NCBI GenBank assembly: GCA_017478105.1
Contig: JAFVEF010000022.1
Span: 1-48,732, forward strand
Direction of reading: 5' to 3'
DNA: 48,732 nt
Origin: Bacilli bacterium
GTDB taxonomy: Bacteria > Bacillota_I > Bacilli_A > RF39 > UBA660
Positions 24,450-33,408 of the stretch are shown here, one piece after another (within the stretch, counting starts at the first letter, position 1; each line of letters opens with the position of its first letter). A program made the translations under genes and the position numbers. Under the pieces are notes generated by a model. The model worked only from the letters and a program-made list of their open reading frames with translations. It searched no databases and had not been told where the DNA came from.

Positions 24450-26806
24450 AATTCAGCATTATGAGTTGACACAACCTTGTCAATTATCTTATTAAAGATA
24501 ACCATAACCTCTTCATCAGTTAAAGTATGGTCAACACCATTGAAAGATAATGAAAAAGCAACACTCTTCTTATTAGAATCTATTTTATCTCCTTCATAAA
24601 TATCAAATACAGAAACAGTTTGTAAAGTTTTATTAGAAGCTTTTTTAATAGTATTTATAACTTCAGATACATCCAGTTTCTTATCTATTATAAATGCCAT
24701 ATCTTTTTCAATACTTGGATATTTAAATGCTTCCTTATATTTTAATTTAGAAGTTTTTCCATATAAACTATTTAAATTAAGTTCAAATACATAAATATCT
24801 TTCTTAGTAATATTAGGATGAACTTTTCCTACAATACCTATCTTCTTTCCATCTAATATTATATTTGCCCCTACTCCAGGATGTAGGTCACTACAATCAC
24901 TTCTTATAAAACTATAACGACCATTATATCCCATATAATCTAGTAAATTTTCTAAAATACCTTTTACTACATAAAAATCAACTTTCATAGATCCTTGCCA
25001 AGTATTAGTTAAATAATTACCAGTTAATAGTCCACATATTTTAGTAATTTCATCATAGTTAGTATCATATGTTTTCGCAATTTCATAGATTGAGATATCA
25101 CTAACTCCACGAGCTTTATTATACTCATATACATTCATTAAAGATGGAATAAGTGTTGTTCTTACAATACTTTTATCAAGACTCATTGGATTAGGTAAAT
25201 GTACTTGACTTCTATCTTCATAAATAAACTTAGAAGCCATTTCAGGACTAACTAATGTATATGTTTTTACCTCAGTTAAACCTAAAGTACGAAGTCTTTT
25301 ACTAACCATCTTACGATATTTAACATCACCAATATATTCTCCTCTTCTAACACTAACAGTTGGAACAGAAGAAACAATATTATTATAACCATATAATCTT
25401 CCAATTTCTTCCGCAATATCGTTAACATTACAATCAATATCAAGTCTACGTCTTGGAATAGTTACTGTAAATACACCATTTTTATATTTAAATGGAAAAT
25501 CTAATCTATCTAATTCCTTCTTCATATCATCCTCAGATATTTTCATACCAAGAATTTGATCTACATCACTTGCTTTAAATGATAATACTTTATCTTCATG
25601 ATTTTCATTATCTACTAGAATATAACCATCTAAAACTTCCGCACCAGCATATTTTTCTAGTAAATGACAAGCTCTCTTAGAAGCCATTTCTGTATATTCA
25701 AAAGATAATCCTTTTCCATATCGAATAGAAGCTTCACTAGGTAAATCTAACTTACGTGATGTATACCTAATAGATACTGGATCAAATATTGCTGATTCAA
25801 TTAAAATATTTTTAGTATTTTCATCTACCTCAGTATTTTCACCACCCATAACTCCGGCAATACAAACTGATTTTTTACCATCAGTAATTACAATATCATC
25901 ACTATCTAAAACTCTTGTTTTTCCATCTAAAGTAACAATTTCTTCTTTATCTTTAGCATCCCTAACAACAATTTTATCTCCTAATTTATCTTTATCAAAG
26001 AAATGAAGTGGTTGTCCAAATTCAAGCATAACATAATTAGAAATATCTACTACGTTATTAATAGGCCTCATTCCTGCTGCCAGTAATCTTTTTTTAATAA
26101 ATTCAGGAGATTCTCCAATTTTTACATTACGAACTTCTCTAGCCATATAATAACTACATTTACTAGTTTTTACTTCTAACTTGAAATGATCATTTATTTT
26201 TTCTTTAATAGTTTTAAACTCAAGACTAGGTAAAGTTACTTTTCTATTTAAAATACATGCAATCTCATAAGCAAATCCAATATGGTAATAGCAGTCATTA
26301 TTACGATGTTTATGAATATCTAAATCATATAAAGTATCATCCAAACCTAAATAAACAAGAGGATCTTCTCCAACAGGAGCATTATCATCTAATTCTTCTA
26401 TACCTTTACTATAGTTTTCTTCAGTTTTCTCTTCTAAACCAAGTTCAAATAAAGCACAAATCATTCCACAAGATTCTACTCCACGAATCTTACTTTTTTT
26501 AATTTCAAAATCACCCGGAAGGATTGAACCAACTTTCGCAACTATTACTTTTAAGCCTTCTTTAACATTAGGAGCTCCACATACTATTTGTAATTCTTCA
26601 TCACCTACATCTACCACACATATATGTAAATGATCACTATCAGGATGATCAGAAACACTTAGTATTTTACCAATTACTAAATTATCAATATGATGAGTAA
26701 CAACTCCTTCAACATTAATTCCTGCTTTAGTAATTTTTAATGCAAGTTCATTAACATCTTGATCTTTAATATCAATGTAGTCTCCTACCCAATTTAAACT
26801 AATCAT
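24437..26806 (-). CDS. pheT: Phenylalanyl-tRNA synthetase beta subunit
   Basis: Beta chain of the alpha2-beta2 enzyme that charges tRNA-Phe. 789 aa, full length. The order is: tRNA-binding OB domain of about 40-150 (HPDSDHLHICVVDVG, IVCGAPNV), the B3/B4 editing domain including 'PINNVVDISNYVMLEFGQPLH', the B5 domain with 'IPRRRLDIDCNVNDIAEEIGRLYGY', and a C-terminal anticodon-binding FDX-ACB domain (YPSIEKDMAFIID). The start overlaps the pheS stop (TAATG). Expression is governed by the Phe T-box at 28504-28713. Confidence 0.97.
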   Translation of the reverse strand: MISLNWVGDYIDIKDQDVNELALKITKAGINVEGVVTHHIDNLVIGKILSVSDHPDSDHLHICVVDVGDEELQIVCGAPNVKEGLKVIVAKVGSILPGDFEIKKSKIRGVESCGMICALFELGLEEKTEENYSKGIEELDDNAPVGEDPLVYLGLDDTLYDLDIHKHRNNDCYYHIGFAYEIACILNRKVTLPSLEFKTIKEKINDHFKLEVKTSKCSYYMAREVRNVKIGESPEFIKKRLLAAGMRPINNVVDISNYVMLEFGQPLHFFDKDKLGDKIVVRDAKDKEEIVTLDGKTRVLDSDDIVITDGKKSVCIAGVMGGENTEVDENTKNILIESAIFDPVSIRYTSRKLDLPSEASIRYGKGLSFEYTEMASKRACHLLEKYAGAEVLDGYILVDNENHEDKVLSFKASDVDQILGMKISEDDMKKELDRLDFPFKYKNGVFTVTIPRRRLDIDCNVNDIAEEIGRLYGYNNIVSSVPTVSVRRGEYIGDVKYRKMVSKRLRTLGLTEVKTYTLVSPEMASKFIYEDRSQVHLPNPMSLDKSIVRTTLIPSLMNVYEYNKARGVSDISIYEIAKTYDTNYDEITKICGLLTGNYLTNTWQGSMKVDFYVVKGILENLLDYMGYNGRYSFIRSDCSDLHPGVGANIILDGKKIGIVGKVHPNITKKDIYVFELNLNSLYGKTSKLKYKEAFKYPSIEKDMAFIIDKKLDVSEVINTIKKASNKTLQTVSVFDIYEGDKIDSNKKSVAFSLSFNGVDHTLTDEEVMVIFNKIIDKVVSTHNAELRDK

Positions 26807-27855
26807 TATTCTTCATCCTCCCTATCAAATACTTGCGTTTCTCTTAAATCCGCATTATAGAAAGTACGAATATCATTTATATCATACTTCATCATTGCAA
26901 GTCTTTCTGCACCAAAACCAAATGCAAATCCACTCCATACCTCAGGATCATAACCACTCATACGTAATACATTAGGATGAACAACTCCAGCACCCACAAC
27001 AGTTACAAATCCTGTGTGTTTACATACATTACATCCATGTCCACCACAATTAACACATGTTATATCAACTTCAACACTTGGCTCTGTAAATTGATAATAA
27101 CTAGGTCTAAATCTTGTTTCTATCTTATCCCCAAATAAACGTTTAAATAAAACATCCATTGTTCCTTTTAAATCACTTAAACTAATATTCTTATCAACAA
27201 GTAATCCTTCTATTTGCATAAATTGATGTGAATGAGAAGCATCATCATCATCTCTACGATATGTTTTACCTGGACATATCATTCTAATTGGAACCTCACC
27301 TTTTCCTTTTAACATAGTACGTACTTGTACTGGTGAAGTTTGACTTCTTAAAAGTATCTCTTCTCCTTCAATATAGAAAGTATCTTGAGCATCTCTTGCA
27401 GGATGACCTTTAGGAATATTCAACATTTCAAAATTATATTTATCCTCTTCTATTTCTGGTCCATCTACTACATCATATCCCATAGATAAGAAAACTTCTT
27501 CTACTTCTTCAATAACTTTTTCCAAAATATTAGGAGCTCCTACATTAATCTTAGTAGAAGGTAAACTAATATCTATAGCTTCATTTTCTAATCTCTTATT
27601 TAATTCTATTTTTTCAATTTTCTCTTTCATAGAATCATAATAATCATTAAATATAGTTCTTAGTTCATTTACCTTCATTCCAAATTCTTTTTTATCTTCA
27701 TTAGGAATATTCTTAATTTCACTATTTAACTCAGTAATTAAACCTTTTTTTCCTAAATATTTAACTTTTAAATCATTTAATACATTAATATCACTAATAT
27801 CTACTAAATCCTTTTCAAAAGTCTTTCTTATTTCATCAAATCTCTTATTTTCCAT
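26806..27855 (-). CDS. pheS: Phenylalanyl-tRNA synthetase alpha subunit
   Basis: Catalytic alpha chain, 349 aa. An N-terminal coiled-coil arm (residues 1-90) binds tRNA. The class II core shows 'LLRSQTSPVQVRTM' (motif 2 area), 'GKTYRRDDDDASHSHQFMQIEGL', and 'GFAFGFGAERLAMMKY' (motif 3). It is second in the T-box operon behind a HAD phosphatase gene and overlaps pheT by one base. Confidence 0.97.
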   Translation of the reverse strand: MENKRFDEIRKTFEKDLVDISDINVLNDLKVKYLGKKGLITELNSEIKNIPNEDKKEFGMKVNELRTIFNDYYDSMKEKIEKIELNKRLENEAIDISLPSTKINVGAPNILEKVIEEVEEVFLSMGYDVVDGPEIEEDKYNFEMLNIPKGHPARDAQDTFYIEGEEILLRSQTSPVQVRTMLKGKGEVPIRMICPGKTYRRDDDDASHSHQFMQIEGLLVDKNISLSDLKGTMDVLFKRLFGDKIETRFRPSYYQFTEPSVEVDITCVNCGGHGCNVCKHTGFVTVVGAGVVHPNVLRMSGYDPEVWSGFAFGFGAERLAMMKYDINDIRTFYNADLRETQVFDREDEE

Positions 27856-27864
27856 AATTACCTC

Positions 27865-28491
27865 CTAATATATATCCATTATTTTATTTAATCTTTTTAT
27901 TTTTACTAAAGAATCACTATGTTTATTTTCTTTATCATATAGAATTGACTCCATACCTAAACATCTAGGTCCTATATAATCTTTCTCTACATTATCCCCT
28001 ATAAAAACACATTCTTCAACAGGATAATCTCCCATAGCCTGATAATATGCTTCTTTATGTGGTTTTAAAAGTACATCTCCAGTATAAAGATCATCTAAAT
28101 AATCTATAATTCCAGATCTCATTAATCTATTTCTTTGTGTTTTCTCAAACCAATTAGTAAGACAAACAACACTATTACCTTTAGTTTTAAGATAATCAAG
28201 TACTTCAAAAACATCTTCTTCATACTTATCTTTCATAAAACCAACACACTCAATCCAACCATCAATTATATCTTCATTGAATGGTAACCCACTCTTCTTA
28301 GATAAAAAATGACTAAGTAAATCTTTTTCATATTTTATATGACTATTTTCATATTGATCTAAATACTTAGGTATATTATGGTTAAACTTAACTGCTTTAT
28401 TACCAAAAACATCATAGAAGTATTCATGTTCAATACTATAATCCCCAGACAACATAGTCCCATCTAAATCAAATATAAATCTTTTTTTCAT
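27865..28491 (-). CDS. HAD-superfamily hydrolase
   Basis: A 208-aa soluble phosphatase-like protein. Motif I is 'FIFDLDGTMLSG' with the nucleophilic Asp, motif II is near 'VVCLTNW', motif III is the lysine of 'LLKPHKEAYY', and motif IV is 'CVFIGDNVEKDYIGPRCLGM'. The substrate cannot be told from sequence. It is the first gene after the Phe T-box terminator and ten bases before pheS, so its expression follows phenylalanine charging. That may be a genuine functional link or simple hitch-hiking. Start ATG 28491 has GGGGGA four bases upstream; TTG 28503 is unlikely. Confidence 0.88.
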   Translation of the reverse strand: MKKRFIFDLDGTMLSGDYSIEHEYFYDVFGNKAVKFNHNIPKYLDQYENSHIKYEKDLLSHFLSKKSGLPFNEDIIDGWIECVGFMKDKYEEDVFEVLDYLKTKGNSVVCLTNWFEKTQRNRLMRSGIIDYLDDLYTGDVLLKPHKEAYYQAMGDYPVEECVFIGDNVEKDYIGPRCLGMESILYDKENKHSDSLVKIKRLNKIMDIY

Positions 28492-28503
28492 AAAATCCCC
28501 CAA

Positions 28504-28713
28504 AAAAAATAACCATGATATAAGGACGAATTATTCGCGGTACCACCTTATTTCATAGTTATAAACTACACACTTATATCTTTTAACGCAAGAAATACGC
28601 TTACTATTAATAAGAACTCAAAGGCGAATTCATAAGATCATTATTAAGTATTCTCACCAACCATACTCTCTCTGAAATAATAAATCAAATTACTACTCCT
28701 CATCACAGTCAAT
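28504..28713 (-). ncRNA. T-box leader, phenylalanine specific
   Basis: The minus strand carries the T-box sequence AGGTGGTACCGCG (28536-28548). A terminator follows in which AACTATGAAATAAGG pairs with CCTTATATCATGGTT and runs into eight T. The upstream part of about 165 bases has room for Stem I, and a TTC triplet (28626-28628) lies in the context GAATTCGCC, which suits a Phe specifier. Uncharged tRNA-Phe should stop termination and turn on the HAD-pheS-pheT operon. Confidence 0.93.
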
Positions 28714-28719
28714 ATGTAA

Positions 28720-28748
28720 ATTATATCACTAATTAAAAGAAAGTACAA
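28720..28748 (-). promoter_or_regulatory. Promoter of the pheST operon
   Basis: The minus strand has TTGTAC (28743-28748), a 17-base spacer and TATAAT (28720-28725), placing the transcript start just ahead of the T-box. Confidence 0.8.
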
Positions 28749-28751
28749 ATA

Positions 28752-29351
28752 TTATTGCTTTTTATAAGATAATACTTTCCCTTTTACATCATTATAAGAA
28801 CGTTCAAGTAAATTAATATCCCTATATTGAATACCACTTATTCTACCAGGAATATCATCCATATATCTTTCAATGAAGTCTTCTCTATATTCTCTACAAG
28901 CCTGAACCATATCATGCTGTTCAAGTAATACTTTTAAGTTATTATTATTTCTATTTTTAAAAACAAATAGTAATCCATCAACTAAAATATCATTCAACTC
29001 ATTAATTTCATTAAGCCCATCAAAATATTTAACTATTTTATAACACTCACTATATAAATCAGTAGAATCATCTATCTTTTTTATACAAAACTTACTAAAA
29101 GAATATATAATCTTATCACGAAAAGAAATATTATCCTCTTCTAATATAGATTTATTAGTAATTAAAAACAATTTTTCAAGCATATATTTCCATTCAGTAT
29201 TATCTAGATCAATATCTTGGTCTAATTTAGTACTTATTCTTCTAAATTCAACTTGATTTATTATATATTTATAATAATCAACATTTCTTGATGAAATAAA
29301 ATAGACCTTTTCATCATCAGATAATTCATCAAATATAACTTCTAAATTCAT
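28752..29351 (-). CDS. Hypothetical acidic protein, 199 aa
   Basis: I recognise no family. It is soluble, largely helical and acidic, with 'NLEVIFDELSDDEKVYFISSRNVDYY' at the start and a later 'QHDMVQACREYREDFIERYMDDIPGR'. It follows frr by seven bases and so is probably its last operon partner. The upstream edge of the Phe T-box promoter lies just beyond its stop, and no clear terminator hairpin is visible there. Confidence 0.55.
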   Translation of the reverse strand: MNLEVIFDELSDDEKVYFISSRNVDYYKYIINQVEFRRISTKLDQDIDLDNTEWKYMLEKLFLITNKSILEEDNISFRDKIIYSFSKFCIKKIDDSTDLYSECYKIVKYFDGLNEINELNDILVDGLLFVFKNRNNNNLKVLLEQHDMVQACREYREDFIERYMDDIPGRISGIQYRDINLLERSYNDVKGKVLSYKKQ

Positions 29352-29358
29352 TTTTAAA

Positions 29359-29907
29359 TTAAACAGTTAATAAATCCTGTTCCTTTCTCTTAAGTAATTC
29401 TTCTGTTTTTTTATTATAATCATTTACTAAATCTTGAATTTCTTTTTCCATACCCTTTTCAATATCTTCAGGTAAATCAGCTTTTTTAACTTCTTCTAAA
29501 CCTTCATGTCTAATATTTCTAATTGATACTTTACAATCTTCACTAATAGCTTTTACTTGTTTAGCAAGTTCTTTTCTTCTTTCTTCAGTAAGCTCTGGAA
29601 TAACTATTCTAATTGTTTCTCCATCATTACCAGGATTATATCCCAAATTAGATGTAAGAATTGCTTTTTCAATAGCTCCTAAAGAACTTTTATCGAAAGG
29701 CTTAATAAGCAATTGTCTAGCTTCAGGAACAGAGATTGTTGCTAACTGTTTAAGTGGAGTCATACTTCCATAATATTCAACCATAACTCCATCTAAACTA
29801 GAAGGATTAGCTCTACCAGCTCTAACAGTAGCAAATCTCTTTTCCAAATTTTCAATGGCTTTATCCATTTTATCAGTAACATCTAAAATAATCATTTCAC
29901 TATCCAT
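29359..29907 (-). CDS. frr: Ribosome recycling factor
   Basis: Releases ribosomes from mRNA after termination, together with EF-G. 182 aa, the standard length. 'KRFATVRAGRANPSSLDGVMVEYYG' and 'TPLKQLATISVPEARQLLIKPFD' are the family blocks; 'LTEERRKELAKQVKAISED' and the helical C-terminus complete the tRNA-like shape. In most bacteria pyrH (UMP kinase) lies between tsf and frr. Here two tail-anchored proteins lie there instead. Confidence 0.97.
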   Translation of the reverse strand: MDSEMIILDVTDKMDKAIENLEKRFATVRAGRANPSSLDGVMVEYYGSMTPLKQLATISVPEARQLLIKPFDKSSLGAIEKAILTSNLGYNPGNDGETIRIVIPELTEERRKELAKQVKAISEDCKVSIRNIRHEGLEEVKKADLPEDIEKGMEKEIQDLVNDYNKKTEELLKRKEQDLLTV

Positions 29908-29946
29908 AAATTAATCACTCCTTATAACATTATAATATAATAAATA

Positions 29947-30852
29947 CTAATATGTACATACATAAACAATAAGCGCAATTAAAGCAATTACTAAAAGTAC
30001 AAATATAGCATATAAAATATTAATAACCCATTTAAATATCTTATCACTTAAAGAATAATTTTTCTTTTCAGTAACTTCTAAATTATTACTAACATCCTCT
30101 TCTTTATTATCCTCAAAATTAGTAATAATAACTTCATGTTTTTCCAAAACTTCTTTATCAGAATCTTTATCATATAAAGAACGTAATTCATCAACCAACT
30201 CATCATATTTAGTAGTTTCCAAATCAGATGATTCCAAAGAAGTATCATTTTCATCTAATTCATTATCACTAGCTTCAATATCTACAAAAACATCAGTATC
30301 TTCACTTATCTTATCATCATTAGATTCCTTATAATCACTAGTAATATCTTCAACTATATCATCTACTTTAGATTGTAAAGATTGCTTATCATCTTCTTCA
30401 GTAATATCATCAACTATATCTTCTTTAGAATGTAAAGGAACATCTTCTTCTCTGGTAATATCCTCTTCTAATTCTTTAGCTTTTTCATCTAAAACTTTTT
30501 CTTCTTCAAAAGAAAACTCTTCAACTTTACTAGTATCTTCTAAAGTATAATCTTTAATAATTTCATCTATAGCTTTTTCTTTTTCAATGCTTTCTTGAAT
30601 ACTCTTCTCTTTTTCTAAAATAACTTTAGAAACAGGTTTCTTTTTTCTAGTATACTTTCTCTTAGTATTCTTAACATTACTAGTAGAAGTCTTTTTAGAC
30701 GTAGTTTTCTTATAAGTAGTTTTCTTATAATTAGTATTTTTAGTATTATACTTATTATTCTTCTTCTTTTTAGTACTAGTCTTTTTACCAGTAGAAGACT
30801 TCTTTAATTGTGCATTAATTTTCTTAATATTTTTATTAGAACTCTTAGCCAC
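29947..30852 (-). CDS. Tail-anchored protein with basic N-terminus and acidic middle
   Basis: A 301-aa protein of low complexity. Residues 1-75 are rich in K, T, S and N (for example TTYKKTTSKKTS). Residues 76-270 are strongly acidic. Residues 276-299 form one membrane segment (ILYAIFVLLVIALIALIVYV). With no signal peptide and a C-terminal anchor, most of the protein should be cytoplasmic. The basic head could bind nucleic acid or ribosomes; that is inference only. The start is GTG 30852, with AGGGGA seven bases upstream, and a TGTTATAAT promoter (30879-30884) lies just ahead. Confidence 0.6.
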   Translation of the reverse strand: MAKSSNKNIKKINAQLKKSSTGKKTSTKKKKNNKYNTKNTNYKKTTYKKTTSKKTSTSNVKNTKRKYTRKKKPVSKVILEKEKSIQESIEKEKAIDEIIKDYTLEDTSKVEEFSFEEEKVLDEKAKELEEDITREEDVPLHSKEDIVDDITEEDDKQSLQSKVDDIVEDITSDYKESNDDKISEDTDVFVDIEASDNELDENDTSLESSDLETTKYDELVDELRSLYDKDSDKEVLEKHEVIITNFEDNKEEDVSNNLEVTEKKNYSLSDKIFKWVINILYAIFVLLVIALIALIVYVCTY

Positions 30853-30914
30853 AATAACATCCCCTTATATGCGCTTATATTATAACAAAATCACAAAAAT
30901 TTCAAGCATTTTTA

Positions 30915-31277
30915 TTATGAGAAAAACAAAAACAAAAATACAAAGATAAATAAAATAAACCCTATAACCACTAATAACAATACCTCATCAAATATAGATT
31001 CATCTTCCTCTTCAGTATTTTTAGTTACTTGAACATCACTTTTAGCATCATAAGAAACCTTTTCAATATCATTTTTTATAGTATCTTCTAAACTCTCTTC
31101 TTGATGCTCTTCTACAATTTCATCAAGTTTATTAATTTTTTTAGTATCCCCATCATCATAAGCATATTTTCTATCAATAATAACTTCTTCCTTATTATCA
31201 TCATATACTTCTTTTTCACAATCTAGAAGACTTTTTATCTGCTCATCAATTTTTTTATCAACATTATTTGTTCTCAT
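30915..31277 (-). CDS. Small tail-anchored acidic protein
   Basis: A 120-aa protein: an acidic, helix-forming soluble part (residues 1-95, for example EEHQEESLEDTIKNDIEKV) and a C-terminal membrane segment very rich in F and L (residues 98-120). It has the same plan as the next protein at 29947-30852 but no basic head. RBS AGAGG precedes the ATG. I recognise no family. Both genes occupy the usual pyrH place between tsf and frr. Confidence 0.55.
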   Translation of the reverse strand: MRTNNVDKKIDEQIKSLLDCEKEVYDDNKEEVIIDRKYAYDDGDTKKINKLDEIVEEHQEESLEDTIKNDIEKVSYDAKSDVQVTKNTEEEDESIFDEVLLLVVIGFILFIFVFLFLFFS

Positions 31278-31310
31278 AAGAATACCTCTAATTAATAGTA
31301 TATCAAACTA

Positions 31311-31340
31311 TAAAAAAAAGTGTACAATTTCTGTACACTT
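31311..31340 (-). terminator. Terminator after tsf
   Basis: Minus-strand hairpin with perfect nine-base arms AAGTGTACA/TGTACACTT (31318-31326 and 31332-31340) followed by eight T. Confidence 0.92.
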
Positions 31341-31358
31341 AAATATGTTAATTGACAA

Positions 31359-32249
31359 CTAATTAACTGCATTCATTTGAGCTGCTACTTCTTCAGCAAA
31401 GTTTTCTTGGCGTTTTTCAATTCCTTCTCCTACAGCAAATCTAACCATAGAAATAATTTTACCACCATTATTCTTTACATAAGTTCCAACACTAACTCCT
31501 GAATCTTTAATAAAATCTTGTTCTTCTAAACAAATTTCTTTAAAGAATTTAGAAAGTCTTCCAGTAGCCATTTTATCTAAAATATCATCACTCTTAGATG
31601 CATTCTTTGGATCATTTTTAATTTCAGACTTAATCATTTCTTTTTCATGTTCTACTAAATCTGCAGGAACTCCATCACGATTAACACTAGTAGGATTCAT
31701 AGCACAAGCTTGCATAGCAACATCTTTTGCTACTTCACTATTAGCACCTTCAAGTACAACAATAGTACCGATTTTACCACCAAGATGTTTATAAGTTCCA
31801 AAAACACAAGAATCTTCTTTAACAACTTTTTCAAATCTTCTAAAGCTTAACTTTTCACCAATTTTAGCAGTTAAAGCAACTAACTTATCATTAATAGTTT
31901 CTCCATTATCTGAAATATTTAAAACATCTTCACAAGTTTTAACATCATTTTTCATAATTTGATCAACTAAATAATCAACAAAACCAGTAAATTCACTGTT
32001 TTTAGCAACGAAATCAGTTTCACTATTAACTTCAACCATTACTGCTACATTACCTTCTTCTTTAATTTGGCATAATCCTTCTGCAGCAATTCTAGACTCT
32101 TTCTTAGCAGCTTTAGCAATACCCTTTTCACGTAACCAATCTATAGCTTTATCCATATTACCTTCGCATGCTTCTAAAGCCTTTTTACAATCCATCATTC
32201 CTGCCCCTGTTTTTTCTCTTAAATCTTTTACATCACTTGCTTTAAACAT
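31359..32249 (-). CDS. tsf: Elongation factor Ts
   Basis: Nucleotide exchange factor for EF-Tu. 296 aa. The N-terminal UBA domain reads 'VKDLREKTGAGMMDCKKALEAC', followed by the EF-Tu-contacting 'EVNSETDFVAKNSEF'. Two dimerisation sub-domains follow, with 'VKEDSCVFGTYKHLGGKIG'. ATG 32249, five bases after AGGAG, is chosen over the longer frame to 32303. A weak hairpin at 32286-32307 separates it from rpsB. Confidence 0.96.
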   Translation of the reverse strand: MFKASDVKDLREKTGAGMMDCKKALEACEGNMDKAIDWLREKGIAKAAKKESRIAAEGLCQIKEEGNVAVMVEVNSETDFVAKNSEFTGFVDYLVDQIMKNDVKTCEDVLNISDNGETINDKLVALTAKIGEKLSFRRFEKVVKEDSCVFGTYKHLGGKIGTIVVLEGANSEVAKDVAMQACAMNPTSVNRDGVPADLVEHEKEMIKSEIKNDPKNASKSDDILDKMATGRLSKFFKEICLEEQDFIKDSGVSVGTYVKNNGGKIISMVRFAVGEGIEKRQENFAEEVAAQMNAVN

Positions 32250-32279
32250 ATTTTTCTCCTCCAAAACAATATTTATAAA

Positions 32280-32307
32280 TAAAAGGGAAATGGAGAAAAC
32301 CACTTCC
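32280..32307 (-). terminator. Weak terminator or attenuator between rpsB and tsf
   Basis: Minus-strand hairpin GGAAGTGG/CCATTTCC (32286-32293 and 32300-32307, one G-T pair) followed by CTTTTATTT. It may lower tsf expression relative to rpsB. Confidence 0.5.
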
Positions 32308-32320
32308 TTAAAAGTTAAAA

Positions 32321-33322
32321 CTATTTTGTTAAAGCTTCAACTAATTCAGCTTTCTTCATTGTAGAATAACCCTTAATTCCTTCTTCTTTTGCTTTTGCTT
32401 TTAAATCAGCTAATGTTAATGAACTTAAATCTTCTTCTACAACTTTCTCTTTCTTCTTTTCTACTTTAACCTCTTTTTTAACTTCTTTCTTTTCAACAAC
32501 TTCAGAAGCTTTTTCTACTTTTTCTTCTTTTTCTACTTTCTCAGTTTTTTCTTCTTTCTTTACTTCTTTCTTTTCAACCTTTTCAGTAGACTCTTCTTTT
32601 TCAGGTTTCTTATCTTCTTCACTAATATAATCAATTACTTCACAACCAGTTTCTTCAGCAATTGCATTAGTAAGAACACCAATTAATAATTTAACAGAAC
32701 GAACTGCATCATCATTTCCAGGTATAACATAATCAACCATATCAGGATCGCAATTAGTATCTACAACACCAAATACAGGTATTCCTAAGATACGTGCTTC
32801 CTTAATAGCAATTTCTTCTTTACGAGGGTCAACAATAACCATAGCTTGAGGCATTCTCTTCATTTCACGAATTCCTCTTAAGTTTTTGTTTAATTTATCG
32901 TATTCTTTTTTAATTTTAATTACTTCTTTTTTAGGTAATGCTTCAAAAGTACCATCAGTTTCCATTTTTTCAATTTCTTCCATTCTACGAATTCTAGAAC
33001 GAATAGTTTTGAAATTAGTTAAAGTACCACCTAACCATCTTTCATTAACAAAGTACATATTAGTACGTACTGCAGATTCTTCAGCAGCTTCTTGAGCTTG
33101 TTTCTTAGTACCTACAAATAATACTTTACCTTCATTTTTAGCAATTTCTTTCATTGCTTCATAAGCTTCTTCTAATTTTTTAACAGTTTTTTGTAAATCG
33201 ATAATATAAATATCATCTCTTGTAGTAAAGATGTATTCCTTCATTTTTGGATTCCATCTTCTTTTTTGATGTCCAAATTGAACACCAGCTTCTAATAAAT
33301 AATTCATTGATACAACAGTCAT
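32321..33322 (-). CDS. rpsB: Ribosomal protein S2 with extended C-terminal SAP/Rho-N-like domain
   Basis: Small-subunit protein needed late in 30S assembly. Residues 1-230 are ordinary S2: '[22 protein letters not shown]', '[17 protein letters not shown]', '[14 protein letters not shown]', '[21 protein letters not shown]'. Residues of about 233-298 are an E/K/V-rich linker, and residues of about 299-333 form a small helix-loop-helix ([15 protein letters not shown]...[12 protein letters not shown]) of the SAP/Rho-N type. At 333 aa it is about 80 residues longer than usual. AGGAGA precedes the ATG. The tail resembles that of L20 encoded next door. Confidence 0.95.
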   Translation of the reverse strand: MTVVSMNYLLEAGVQFGHQKRRWNPKMKEYIFTTRDDIYIIDLQKTVKKLEEAYEAMKEIAKNEGKVLFVGTKKQAQEAAEESAVRTNMYFVNERWLGGTLTNFKTIRSRIRRMEEIEKMETDGTFEALPKKEVIKIKKEYDKLNKNLRGIREMKRMPQAMVIVDPRKEEIAIKEARILGIPVFGVVDTNCDPDMVDYVIPGNDDAVRSVKLLIGVLTNAIAEETGCEVIDYISEEDKKPEKEESTEKVEKKEVKKEEKTEKVEKEEKVEKASEVVEKKEVKKEVKVEKKKEKVVEEDLSSLTLADLKAKAKEEGIKGYSTMKKAELVEALTK

Positions 33323-33408
33323 TTTTAAATCTCCTTTTCGTTTAATCTTCTATTAGCTTCTAAAACCAATCACCTAACGGCACTAGATTAGTAAATTCAC
33401 TAATATGC

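Noticed and set aside
30440-30820. Low-complexity tract, considered as a repeat element
   Set aside because: It encodes the acidic body and K/T-rich head of the tail-anchored protein. The repeats are irregular.
32440-32610. Repetitive TTC/TTT-rich tract, considered as a DNA repeat or array
   Set aside because: It is the coding strand complement of the Lys/Glu/Val linker of S2. There are no fixed-length repeats or spacers.
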